Assembly: GCA_946406115.1 (NCBI GenBank)
Contig: OX291544.1
Coordinates: 18,741,521 to 18,805,520 of the forward strand
Source: Apoda limacodes
Taxonomy: Eukaryota > Arthropoda > Insecta > Lepidoptera > Limacodidae
Direction: 5' to 3'
DNA: 64,000 nucleotides
Shown: positions 15,001-25,700 of the stretch, piece by piece
How the letters are laid out: every line of letters starts with the position of its first letter
Numbering within the stretch: position 1 is the first letter of the stretch
The notes under the pieces: model-generated
What the model was told of the DNA's origin: nothing
The model's database searches: none
The model's input: the letters and a program-made list of their open reading frames with translations, nothing else
Made by a program: the position numbers and the translations under genes

Positions 15001-18000
15001 TCGTCAATAGAGATGCACCGCCCCGCGTCAAGCTAATCGCCCGCCCCATATAATAAATTCGATTCGATTCGCCTCGGCTTCGTTTTAGTGGACGTTGGCC
15101 TTTAGAAATTTGTACTTAGGTTTGATAAGTGTGCGGAAGCGGAGCCTTTATTAATAGGATTAATTGCAACATACACCTGCAACATTACACATGCCTAGTT
15201 CACGAAGATTAGTGACCCAGACAGTTCTTAAAAAGTCATTAGAGGTCGAATTTGCAAGAAGGTTCATGGATTTTTAATACCGACTTTACTTTAGTACCTA
15301 CTCGAAAACTACTACTACTACCTAGAAAAAAACCGGTATTATGCGAGTCGGATAGCCCTTCACAGTATATTTTTAAAAGTAGCTCCACGAATTTGCTCTG
15401 ATCTATGGTATTCTCTCAACTGGTACTTTCTCCAACGAGAATATTGAGGACCATATAAGCCCCTTACTGAACCTTCTGCTTACCATACGTTCGGACGGAT
15501 AGAGTCTCAGTGGATGCACCTCTGGGTCCTCGGACCACTGTCTCGTTCAGACTAAAGTGCCATGCAAGTCAAAACAAACTGTTTCATCTGGGCCAACTAA
15601 TTGGTGTCGTATAAGTCGGCAGATTGGGATAGATTGCGTGAATTTTATGCATCGTACCCCTGGTATCTTCTATGATTTTTTAAATTCAAAGTAGCGGATC
15701 TAATATAGCGTAAATTTTTTTGAAAAAATCTTTAGTTTCGATGAAATAAGTTCTAGCTGGGTTTTCGACGGTACCAGATTAAATTTTTTAATCAGCTTTT
15801 AAAAATTCAAGGTAGCGGTTCCAATAGCGTCCATTTTCTTTAATTACTCGATTTCAATAATAATTAGAAGAATAAAGAAGTTACCCGTGCATTAGTTGCG
15901 GACGGACCAATTTTATTTTGTCCAATTTTATTACATGAATACTTCTCTTCTGATGATGTGACGACTCTGTATTTCCTAGTAAGTATTCATGTAATCGTGC
16001 CATATACCTATCGCTGGTTTGACGTAATTTAAAATAGTTAGTAGTAGTACTGTCTGACAGTCAAACTGGGCCCCAGCGGTGGACTTTTTAGGCTTTTTTC
16101 TCTAAGAGATTTGGCCCCTGTATTAGAGACGAACAGTGGCTGAGACAAAAAATCCATACTAATATTATGAATGCGAAAGTTACTCTGTCTGTTACCTGTT
16201 CACGCATAAACCGCTGTTGAGATTAAGATAAAATTGGGCATGTACCTCCTTTGAGTCCCGGGAAAGGACATAGGCTACTTGAAAACGTCAAGTGTGAGTC
16301 GGTTATCTGTCTGTCTATAATTGAGGAGTTGTCGTTGAAATCCTAAAGCAATAACCAAATTTAGGGCGGGTGGAACCGCAGGCAAAAGCTAGTATTCAAA
16401 ATTTCTTAAACTTCTATAACCTCGAAAAAAAGTACTCATAAGCTATTTTTAGAAGTTGCGTATTGTTTCAGTAATACTCATATATATGTGAGTTTAAGAT
16501 ATCATATCTACTAAATCAGTTGGCTACTTTTAGATTAAACTCGCGTGCGCATAAAACATGCACTATCAATCACCCAGTTCTAAAAACAAAAGCAAAGGTT
16601 CAAGCATAGTTCTAGTTTTTCTTAAATTAAAATTTTATAATAGGTACTGTTCATACAAAGGGGAAAGGGGCCGTCCATTAACGTCCATCACGTGTTGTTT
16701 TTTTGAAACATTTTTAACCCCCCCCCAATTTTTCGAATTTTGACGAAAAAATAAACACACCTGATATCTTACTACACCCCCCCCCCGTGATAATTCGTGA
16801 TTTTTGCCGGACCCCCCCCTTTCGGGCGTCACGTGATTAATGGACGGCCCCAAAGAAGGAATTGAAGACGCCAGCAGCTTAAAAGATGTCATGTCAGCTA
16901 GTTGCTGGAGCTGTCACGTTGATGTTTTGGTATACAAAGTGTGGTTGGGGCGGCGGGGGGCTGCAAGCGTATGCAACAAATTCGCATACGGATACACTTA
17001 ATAAATTATTCAGTAACAAAACTGCAGATGTAAACTTACCTGTTTCCATTTTCAGTCTTACTTGAATGAACTTATCATTTTTAAGTGTAGATATTCTAGC
17101 TCTTAACATTTTGCGCTCGAACTTTAGAAGTTCACATATATCATCCTCTTTCATGCCTGAAATGCATATTATGTGTTTGAGTTGAGTCTGGGTGTTACAA
17201 TAAGTAAATTTGTATCGACAGATTTGGATTTTGTTTTCGGGGGAGAATTTAGTTCACAGTGGGCAAAGAATTTTATTTGGGAGACGGAGGGGCTTGAATT
17301 TACTTAAATAAATACGCCTATGTTTGTGTAAAGAAGCATTTTAGGCTGGCTAGTTTTTTAATACCTATTTCTTTCTTTATTCAGTCATGGTAGGAATGAG
17401 AAAAAACAAAATTTGTATAATTTCTTAATGATCTATCATGTAGCAACCTGCCCCGGCAAAAATGGAAGGCGCACAGGTAAACGTAACGACTCCCAATTGC
17501 CAGACATACCCTAATTCAACCATGCTTCAATAAGATATGGAATATCTAAAAACCTGCCGACCTACAATGATTTCTCGAAACCGTGGCGCTATGTGCAGCC
17601 ATTTTATTAATTTGGACTGCGTTCCAAATTGTAACGAGGAATTCGGAACGCCTGGGGTACAGCAATTTTGCAACTGTCAAGTTGAATTGTTTACATTGCC
17701 ATTTATTACGGTTGAAACTTACTCCTGTCAGTATTAAAATTAACCGTCAAACTCCCGTTCCAAAACCGGTTGATTCTCCAACTTTGTGATAATTACTCGG
17801 CGGGTTTTGGATAATACCTGTTATCTTAATTAACAATAAAAATATGTTCCCTTGTTGTATCCATCTGTCTGCGTCTATCTGTAGGCTACAAACTTTATAG
17901 TAGGCATTTGGCCGGCACCTAACTGCAAAGTTATTTCAAACCAAGACAACGTAGCAACACTTGGCAAACGAATGTTTTTCAGAATAGATAGTAGGTACCT

Positions 18001-18768
18001 ACTAAAACGTATGTTTAGCTTGCAGAGAGAACTTACTCCAAGGGTGTCAAACAGAAGGGAAATAAGAGAAAAAGAGAGTCGCCGTTGGCGGGCCCAACGT
18101 GTAGTACCAAAATCCGGATCCAACCAGTCGTCAAAACTTCCGTTGTTGGTTAAAAACCTGACGAGCAGAATGGCGTGCACCTGATGCACTTCAGTAACGA
18201 CAATACTCACACCAATGTCCAATATATGTCCCCGGGGACAATAGTTCAATATAAATCAATGAACAAATCCAACACCGTAGTCACTAAACTAGGCATCGGA
18301 GTACGAATGTCGCTCCGTAATATCCGCGTTAAACCCTTTTGGCCGAGCCTGTGACGCAAGCAAACCACCCCGTGTACATCTAACGCCGACCGCGCATCCA
18401 AATGAACTAGAAAATTCGCACTGCCGACGTGCGTTCCGTGCAAGCCTACACCAAGGTCAATGTCACAGCAAGAGAATGCCGTAGCACGCTTATCTTTACC
18501 GAACAACACAGGTACATAAATAAGCACACGCAGTAGCTGCTTGTTTGATGCATATCCCTATTAGGGATTGTTTGCAAGATACAGAAGGTGAATAGTTATA
18601 AATATAATGTAGTAGTACCTATTTACATATTCAATTATACTCACATGGGTTCCGTACTAGCATATCAACAATGAGAGCGTCTTCTATTGTATAGAAGCCT
18701 CTCACTACAAGGCGGGCCAGCTGCTTCAAGCTGCTGGGTACTTCAGTAACTAGCCTCTCCTCAGTCAT
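9039..18768 (-). CDS. TfIIEalpha: General transcription factor IIE subunit 1 (TFIIE alpha), complete
   Basis: TFIIE alpha joins the RNA polymerase II preinitiation complex in the nucleus, recruits TFIIH and stimulates its kinase and helicase. Exons in transcript order: 18768-18645, 17156-17040, 14908-14730, 14005-13779, 11461-11260, 10343-10100, 9214-9039. All borders are GT/AG and phases agree, giving about 422 residues (family about 430-440). Exon 1 encodes an [19 protein letters not shown] start. Exons 1-3 form the winged helix ([34 protein letters not shown]). The zinc ribbon pairs CPNC (exon 3) and CTFC (exon 4) are split by an intron. Exon 4 also has PKKDSRLLL and ILEPEPVDI. Exon 5 has the [11 protein letters not shown] block, exon 6 is Ser/Asp-rich, and the acidic C terminus (exon 7) carries [19 protein letters not shown]. 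The start is fixed by homology of exon 1. Nothing is broken. Confidence 0.95.
9268..9430 (-). repeat. tRNA-derived SINE, copy 2 (TFIIE-alpha intron 6)
   Basis: It shares with 6125-6262 the plus-strand sequence from ATACATATTATACATA through the box B complement GGGGATCGAACCC. The far right part (box A side) has diverged. It lies just upstream of the last TFIIE-alpha exon. Confidence 0.5.
9635..9800. repeat. LINE/SINE-type 3'-tail repeat (TFIIE-alpha intron 6)
   Basis: It contains the wording CATACGTCCCCACTGTTGGG, GGCACGGCCTATTCTCACTGG and GGTTTCCTCACGATGTTTTCC. These blocks are typical of dispersed lepidopteran non-LTR tails. There is no open frame. A related block with AAGGAAACCTGCACACG occurs at 37545-37740. 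Confidence 0.45.
16153..16392 (+). mobile_element. Lep1-type non-autonomous Helitron (TFIIE-alpha intron 2)
   Basis: This short element begins TCCATACTAATATTATG and ends GGCAAAAGCTAG, inserted between A and T. The start motif (TACTAATATTATAAATGCG-like) and the CTAG terminus are those of the Lep1 Helitrons widespread in Lepidoptera. At 240 bp it has no coding capacity. A degenerate relative can be seen near 42925-43050. Confidence 0.75.
16667..16851. mobile_element. Palindromic MITE with 15-bp perfect inverted ends
   Basis: GGGGCCGTCCATTAA (16667-16681) is the exact reverse complement of 16837-16851. A further inner match covers CATCACGTG and CACGTGATTAATGG. The interior has three runs of seven to nine C. 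Both flanks begin AAA outward. There is no open frame. It is a short inverted-repeat element inside TFIIE-alpha intron 2, and its autonomous parent cannot be told from this sequence. Confidence 0.7.
17420..18550. other. Unassigned, less AT-rich stretch in TFIIE-alpha intron 1
   Basis: The part from about 17450 to 17800 reads like a dispersed lepidopteran repeat, with blocks such as CCGTGGCGCTATGTGCAG and CGTCAAACTCCCGTTCCA. The part from 18040 to 18530 has base composition unlike its neighbours and two overlapping minus-strand open stretches of 93 and 124 codons. I recognise no domain in them. It is most likely old transposon sequence. Confidence 0.3.
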
Positions 18769-20203
18769 TGCTAAAACAAAATATACGACCAACCTTTTTA
18801 ATATACGAATAATGATACATCATTTCATAATAAGTGCATACAAGGCAGTTTTGATACACTTATGCCTTAAGAAAATACACGTAAATCATGACTACATTTT
18901 TTTAAAAAGAAAATATGAAAACTTAGGTGTTTTAGACGGCGCAGCTGCAGCCCCTCTTCAGTCGTTTTATTATAAATATGTTTACCACCGATAAAGTAAC
19001 TTGCAGACTTATCATAAGTCTACAACTCTTTTAGGGGCCTGTACCACAAAAAACGGAATCCTTATACGAACACTTCGTTGTCCGTCTATCAAGACCCTTT
19101 TAATCAGGAACGCGTTGAGTTATCAAGTTAAAATTAATAACAAATTCTAAGGGAGTTCTGCAGTCCCTGAATTCGTAAAAAAACAAGCTTTTAAGTCGTT
19201 AACGTCATAAAAAAAATACGGCCATTCATGCCGCATTTTTTGACACTCGCAAATAAATCAAACCCAAATTGGCACCTACATTTCCCAAACTATTTGCTAA
19301 CTAGAAAATATATTTGTACCTACTCGGTATAATGATTTTTTGGAAAAAGGTCAAGTTTACGTAGCATTGGGCAGGGTAGGTACCCAAGGTCATTGGAAGG
19401 TTTATTTATCAGTGATCTGCTGGACCCTCGGAAACTCTTGTGCAATCCTCACGATGCATGCATGTCTTTGACGGAATCAGAGAGGCTGAGAAGTCTGGAC
19501 TCTGCTCAATAATAAGCTAGCACTATAAACCTACTTGTATGTAATATGTCATTGTAAAGTAATGAATGAATAGCACTATTATAACCATCAAGTGCAGTGT
19601 TGTCAACTTTATTTTAACGAATCCACAAATTGTGATGTCGATCGTAACCCACCAGAAACCACTAAATTTGGCTATTCCTCACACCTCCAGAAAACCACTT
19701 ACATATTATCCCAGAAAGACACATACATGTTATATTATTCGGAAATAAAAGAACAATTTTTGTAATTTATATCATAAAATTATAGTTTATTTAAAACAGG
19801 ATTTTGACAATTATCTAATGGACATTAGAGACAATCATCTTCGGAAGAATCGGCTTCTTCTACAATTTCTAAGGACCGAATAATATCCAAAGACCGAATA
19901 ATTTCCAAAGACCCAATAAGAAATTAAACAATTTTATTTCAATATTCAAAAGAACGTTGGATACCAACTCTTATTAATTTTGCTTTGTTTAATCAAAGTA
20001 CTGAAAATACTATAAGTAGGTAAGTAATTTTAGCGAAAGGTGACAAAGGTGTGGTGAGGGCCTGCGGTTGGGAAGAGGACTCTTCCCCCCATACTGTGAC
20101 ATTACGTACCGGGGCGCGGTGTGAACTTAATAATGGTTAAAGTATAGATTAGGATATTGTTATTGAGTTTAAATTTCGTAAACAGTCGCCAGTATGTAAG
20201 ATA
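18769..20203. other. Intergenic region upstream of TFIIE-alpha
   Basis: The first few hundred bases should include the TFIIE-alpha promoter and 5' UTR, but no core element stands out. At 19025-19300 there is a relative of the repeat at 2026-2330. At 19871-19920 an 18-base unit (AAAGACCGAATAATTTCC-like) is repeated three times in tandem. The rest is unassigned. Confidence 0.4.
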
Positions 20204-22761
20204 TAGGGGAGATGTAGGCAATGGGAGTCAGTAGGCAATGGTGATCACCTCAAAATAACAAAAACCGAACGCGACCGACCGATTCAAACATAAGTACACG
20301 CTAGCATGACGTCACACCCGTGCGCGAGCGGCGACTGGCTCAGTTCGGCCGACGCGTTGGCGAGTAATGGGTGTGTGAAGATTTCGTGCCATTTACATCT
20401 AATTTTTCGAGTTAAGAAATACGAAGGTAAGTTACAAAATAACAAATATTTATTTCTGTACTTGTAATGTGTAATAGTCGTAGCATTTTAGCATGCAATT
20501 CAACAGCCATATTGTTATTATTACCTATAATTTCTCGCCAATTTTTTTTTTTTTTCGTTTTATTGCCTATGTAGGTAATCGGAGTCGGGTGATCCCAATT
20601 ACCTACATACTGATCCCCATTGCCCACACTACCTAATCTCGGTAAAACAGTATTTTTTTTGTTTGTAGATGCCGAAAGTTCGAGCTAGAAAGACTAATAA
20701 AGCTAACTGGACTATGGACCACCTTGAAAAAGCTGTAAAGCTCATCGATGAACAAAATTTTTCTATAAGAAAAGCCGCGAAGACAATGAATATTCCATTT
20801 GCCAGTCTTCACAAGAGATACAAAAAAAATATAGTTAAGGCACCTCGTCTTGGCCGTAATACTGTCTTCAGTGCTGAGATGGAAAAGGAATTAGCTGACA
20901 TAATAAAAAAAATGGCCAACATATTCTACGGTTGCACCCCAAACCAAATAAAAAGAGCAGCATTTGCATACGCTGAAGCCCTAAATCTGAAACACAATTT
21001 TAATACGAGTTCAAGATTAGCTGGTCGAGTTTGGTTTGAGGGATTTGTTGCCAGGAATAATATTTCTGTGCGGAAACCCGAAGCTACTAGTATCAATAGG
21101 GTTACAGCCTTCAACAAGACTGAAGTTCAACGATTCTACAAGCTACTAGAAGAACTAATGGGAAAATACAAATTTATACCGAAAAATATTTATAATTGTG
21201 ACGAAACCGGAATCTCCACCGTCCAAGAACCCGAAAAAGTATTAGCTGCTACGGGACAAAAGAGAGTAGGGTCCATAACAAGTTGGGAACGGGGTAAGAA
21301 TATCACTTTGCTCTGCGCTATGAGCGCTGCAGGTGGATATGTCCCGCCAATGTTTATTTTTCCCCGAAAGAGGATGACCCCGACTCTTGAAAAAGATGGG
21401 CCAACAGGAGCAATATATAAATGTTCGGACAATGGATGGATAAATGAAGAACTTTTCCTCCAATGGCTTAAGCACTTTATCCAGTATGCCAAACCTTCTG
21501 CAGAAGAACCAATTCTATTAATTTTGGATAATCATGCGAGCCACATTTCTCTAGCCATCTTTGAGTATTGTAAGGAGAACTATCTCCATATGCTATCTCT
21601 ACCACCACATACATCTCATCGCATGCAGCCATTAGATGTGTCCTTTTTTGGTCCATTTAAAGCTGCATATAGAAGAGAATGCGATTTATACATGAAGAGT
21701 CAACTGTCCCAAAGAATAACACCCTATGATATAGCTTCGTTGGTTAAAAAAGCATTTTCTAATGTTGAGTAAGGCCGAAGCAGGATTCAAATCAACGGGC
21801 ATATTTCCTATAAACCCAAATGTTTTTTCAGATGAAGACTTTATAGCAGCTGAAGTCCTTCAATCGGAGCCAATTGTTGTTCAAGATGTTGCTGACTCTA
21901 TTTTTGAATCGACTTCTGCTGGTGCTGTTGTCCCTGCATCATCCCTAACGCCTACTTTTGAGCTAGAACGAAACATTCCTACTCCAAGTACATCCACATT
22001 CTGTCCCACTACTTCTGGACCAGCGACTGTATCGTTGTCTCAAATTGATATACCATCAACATCTAAGGATCTGCCAAGTATTCAAAATTTCATTCAGATG
22101 CCTCAGAAGGTAGCTGTTGTCAAAACAAGACAAGGAATGAAAAAACAGCATGCAACGATTTTAACATCCACACCGATCAAAGACTGTTGTAGTTGAAAAA
22201 GAAAATAAAAGGAAAGCCAAAGCTGTGAAAAACGAAGGAAAAAGAACAGGAAAGAAAATCAAGCCACAGAGGGTAGTCGTGACAAGGTTAAGAAGAAAAT
22301 TCTGCAGGACTCCAATGATACTTCGACGTCAGACGTGAACACGGATGTGTTATGCCAGGAAAATGACGATGCAGAAGATGCAAGCAGCTTGTGTCTTGTA
22401 TGTGGTGAATTCGGCCGAAACAATGAAACATGGTACCGGTGCACTTCTTGTGGGCTCTGGGCTCATGCCGACTGTACTGGGTGGGATACTGCGCACAATT
22501 ATGTTTGCGATATGTGTTGATCTCCATTGCCCACATACTGATCACCATTGCCAACCCAAGTTGACAATCGGGATCAAAGTTATTATTATTTTTAAATTCT
22601 ATTGTACCAAAACTAATAAACCAAAGTAATTAAAGTTGATCTCAATCGATAGTTAGTAGAGTAAAGTTTATAATAAAAACAGAGTAATAAATAGTTGATT
22701 CATAGATTAGCTTTTTTTTTCATTTTCGCTTAAGTGATCCCCATTACCTACATTTACCCTA
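20204..22761 (+). mobile_element. Pogo/Tigger-like DNA transposon, element A
   Basis: The ends are inverted: TAGGGGAGATGTAGGCAATG at 20204 matches the reverse complement of the right end (TAGGGTAAATGTAGGTAATG, ending at 22761). Each is bounded by TA, the usual pogo/Tc1 target. The transposase lies inside on the plus strand. Before it are a short noncoding exon and an intron (donor GTAAGT at 20427-20432, acceptor AG at 20667-20668). A word of the form TAGGTAATGGGGATCA (either strand) recurs at 20208-20247, 20557-20635, 20515-22553 right-side sites 22515-22553, and 22731-22757. Confidence 0.85.
20669..22520 (+). pseudogene. Pogo-like transposase of element A, frameshifted, with C-terminal PHD-like finger
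   Basis: This transposase would cut and rejoin element A. The first open part (20669-21772, 367 aa) has an N-terminal Psq-type helix-turn-helix (NWTMDHLEKAVKLI, SIRKAAKTMNIP), a CENP-B-like second DNA-binding region and a DDD catalytic core. D178 is in YNCDETG, D287 in LDNHASH and D323 in QPLDVSFFGPFK, with 35 residues between the last two. The frame breaks near 21765 and resumes in another frame with KAEAGFKSTGIFPINPNVF. It breaks again near 22190 before a Cys-rich end at 22395-22520 (CxxC, CxxC, HxxC, CxxC spacing, PHD-like). The ATG follows directly on the 5'-UTR intron acceptor. A single copy of at least two frameshifts implies it is dead, though recent. Confidence 0.85.
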
Positions 22762-25700
22762 CTTCCCGGTCGGAGCGCACACTGTGTACCTACTTTGGTT
22801 TAAATATGTTTTTAGACTGTTAAGCACTTTCGTACCCACTACGCCGAAAACCCCTGAAAACCACCACCTTAGTTCTGTGTTGCCGGCACATCAAAAAATA
22901 TACCTACAGTTGTAACTTAAACGTGCAAGTTCTTTCCTGTAAATCGTGCTAGTGGTCAAATGTCGTACCTTACCACTAACTGAAGCAACCTAAGCTACTA
23001 GAAAAATCAACTAAGCACTAAAACCAAAATTTGTCCGTAAAAGGTAAGTTAAACCAACAGATCTATTGGAAAATCCACTGAGTTGGCAATACTACTAATA
23101 AGAAATTATTCATACAGAAAAAAGAAATGCATCGGTACAAAAATGGTCTACATAGAGCCGTAGTTATATTGAAGAATCGGACTCTTACTCTTCAATGGAT
23201 ACGTGGTCATAGTGGGTCTCTAGGCAATGATGCGGCAGATCAGTTGGCAGAAAGAGGATTGTGCACTAAAATAATGGGACCCGAACCAATTGTACCGATA
23301 CTATCCACCCAACTCAAAACGTGGTAACGAGATAGAACCTTAGAACTACATAACAGTGGGCAGTTCTCACATTCTTGGACGCAAATCTGTCGCACAAGCT
23401 GTTATAACTTAATATGAAAACCTACGCTACATAGTTGGCATAATAACAGGCCACTGCCCGCTAAATAAACACTTTTTCAATATCGGCTTACCGACAGTCC
23501 CCTATGCAGGATGTCTGGAAGCCGAGGAGACACCTACTCACGTGGTGCGTGCACGCACTGCAAAAGCGTGAGCGACCAACAGACAAAACCCCTTTAGAAT
23601 CCACAAGCTATGAGAGAGGCGTTGAATAAATTCAGATGCGTTCTGCTGGTGGACGGAGCTAGGATGGTATGAGTAACCAATGATACGAATCGGCTACCTA
23701 CGTAAAACGGCCCTATCATGAGGCTTAGTGCAAAGAACATAGGTCCAACTAACTAACTAGAGCCGTAGTCGCATGCCTGTGTAAGTGGGGTAAAAAATTA
23801 CAACTTTTTGACGCAACCTACCAATAATAAAAATAAAATGGTGTGAACAAAAAAAAGCAGAACGACATAAAGGTTACGGTGAGGAGACAAAGAAATGAAA
23901 ATGTTAAATTAAAATTTTTGGATTAATGTCCGAATTATGCGTTAATTTATGTCTAATACTTGGTCTGAATTATAACTAGCATTTTCCCGCAACTCCCACC
24001 GCGTAGACTTTTAAGTAAAAGCAAGCTTTTAACTGTTTATGGTTTTACCTACAAAAATATCAGAATTCTCAAACAAATTTGCATACACGTGCCAAATTTC
24101 CAGTTTGTAGACTGAGCGGTTTGGCCTGTGCGTTGATATGTCATTGAATCACTCAGTCAGTTTCTTCTTTCATATATCTCTTAGAGAAAGGAGGCTTGAT
24201 TTGTTAATTTACTATGGTGTGAGAACAACTTTCAAATTCGAGTTTATATTAGTTTTTTCATAAGAAAAGTGACTGTAAGTATAATAAAAATAAATTACGA
24301 TAGAAAATACTCTTTCCTCTATTATATTTAATTGAAAAATGATGGCCCTTCGTTTGAAACATACCTTAGAGTTGTTAATTTTAGCCCCAAATACGGGATT
24401 AAAATTAACTATTGGTATAAAATTTAATTACCTAGGTATTATTTATCAGATAAGTCCATTAAATAATACCTAAATAGTGACACCGTCAGATGTCAGGAAA
24501 AACTTATTAAAATATTTCATAATTTTGATGTATTAACTAAAAATCATGTTAATTGTAGTCCCAGTATCCTTACAAAAATTCTGATAGTCGAACGTCCAGT
24601 ACCTCAACTCTAACTGCCGATTCGCACTAGACCTTCGGGACGGATGGAGGGTGACCATGTAATATACTGATTGACATACGGACAAACATGGCGTAACTAT
24701 GACTACAGAAAAAATACGGATTTAGATGCAAACTTCTAACCCATGTTACACCTTTAGGGAATAGATTTCAAAAAATCCTTTTTATTAACCCCTACCCTTA
24801 ATTGACCGTGACATACATACAGACTGACATGGCCAAACTACAACGCTGCCGTCACCTAGCTGTAATGCAGTTTTTTGACATCTGGTCAATTTTCAATTTT
24901 ATGTGGCAAATTAATCATAAAAAAAAAAACTCTATCTATGTTACTTAGTCTAAGCGTCATTTTTAACAGACTTAAAAAAACATTCAACCGAATTCAGAAC
25001 CTCCTCCTTTTTTGAAGCCGGTTGAAAAGATTATCAATTTGACCCGTACGTATGTAATAATGATAGAATTGCACAATATTCGTATTCTCGTATTCCCGTA
25101 TATCAACAGATGTGCCAAATTCCATAAGGGTAGGTACCTATATGTATCTATGTTTGTTGACTTATCTTGCAGTAAAATGTGATTAGTTAATTCTTTTTTT
25201 ATTTAATTAGATACCGTTTAACTTAGGAAGCAGTGCCAGTTTCTTCAAAATCAGTTATGTAGTAGGTTGGAAATTTAAAAATTTGTTTGGAAACATAGTC
25301 AACAAGGTGATGCCTTTCTAGTACCTTGGCATAACCTTCTGATAGTATTTTCTTTTTAGCACAATAATAAAATATAAAAAAATGTTTATTTAAAAACTTT
25401 AATTTCGATTTATGAATAATTAAATTGTAAAGCTATAAACAATCGTTAAATACTTAAGTTCAATACACCTAAGTGCCTAGCCTGAGTTTTTACTATCTCG
25501 TATATTCATTTTATACGTAATTTCTCTAAGTTTTAGTATAGGTCCGCTATAGACTGCTTCAATTCCATACATTTATTTTGCGCCAACAAGATATTAATAG
25601 TAAAAACTCATTCTCAGGGTATGGGTAAAGCTCCGTAAAGTATGAGAAATAAACCGCAAAATAAAATAGAACTATTTTCATTAAAAATAGTTTCCTTTAC

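Noticed and set aside
17875..18527. Minus-strand frames of 124 and 93 codons as a gene within TFIIE-alpha intron 1
   Set aside because: No domain recognised, the frames change, and surrounding sequence looks repeat-derived.
20926..21492. Several minus-strand frames opposite element A transposase
   Set aside because: They are antisense shadows of the transposase coding region.
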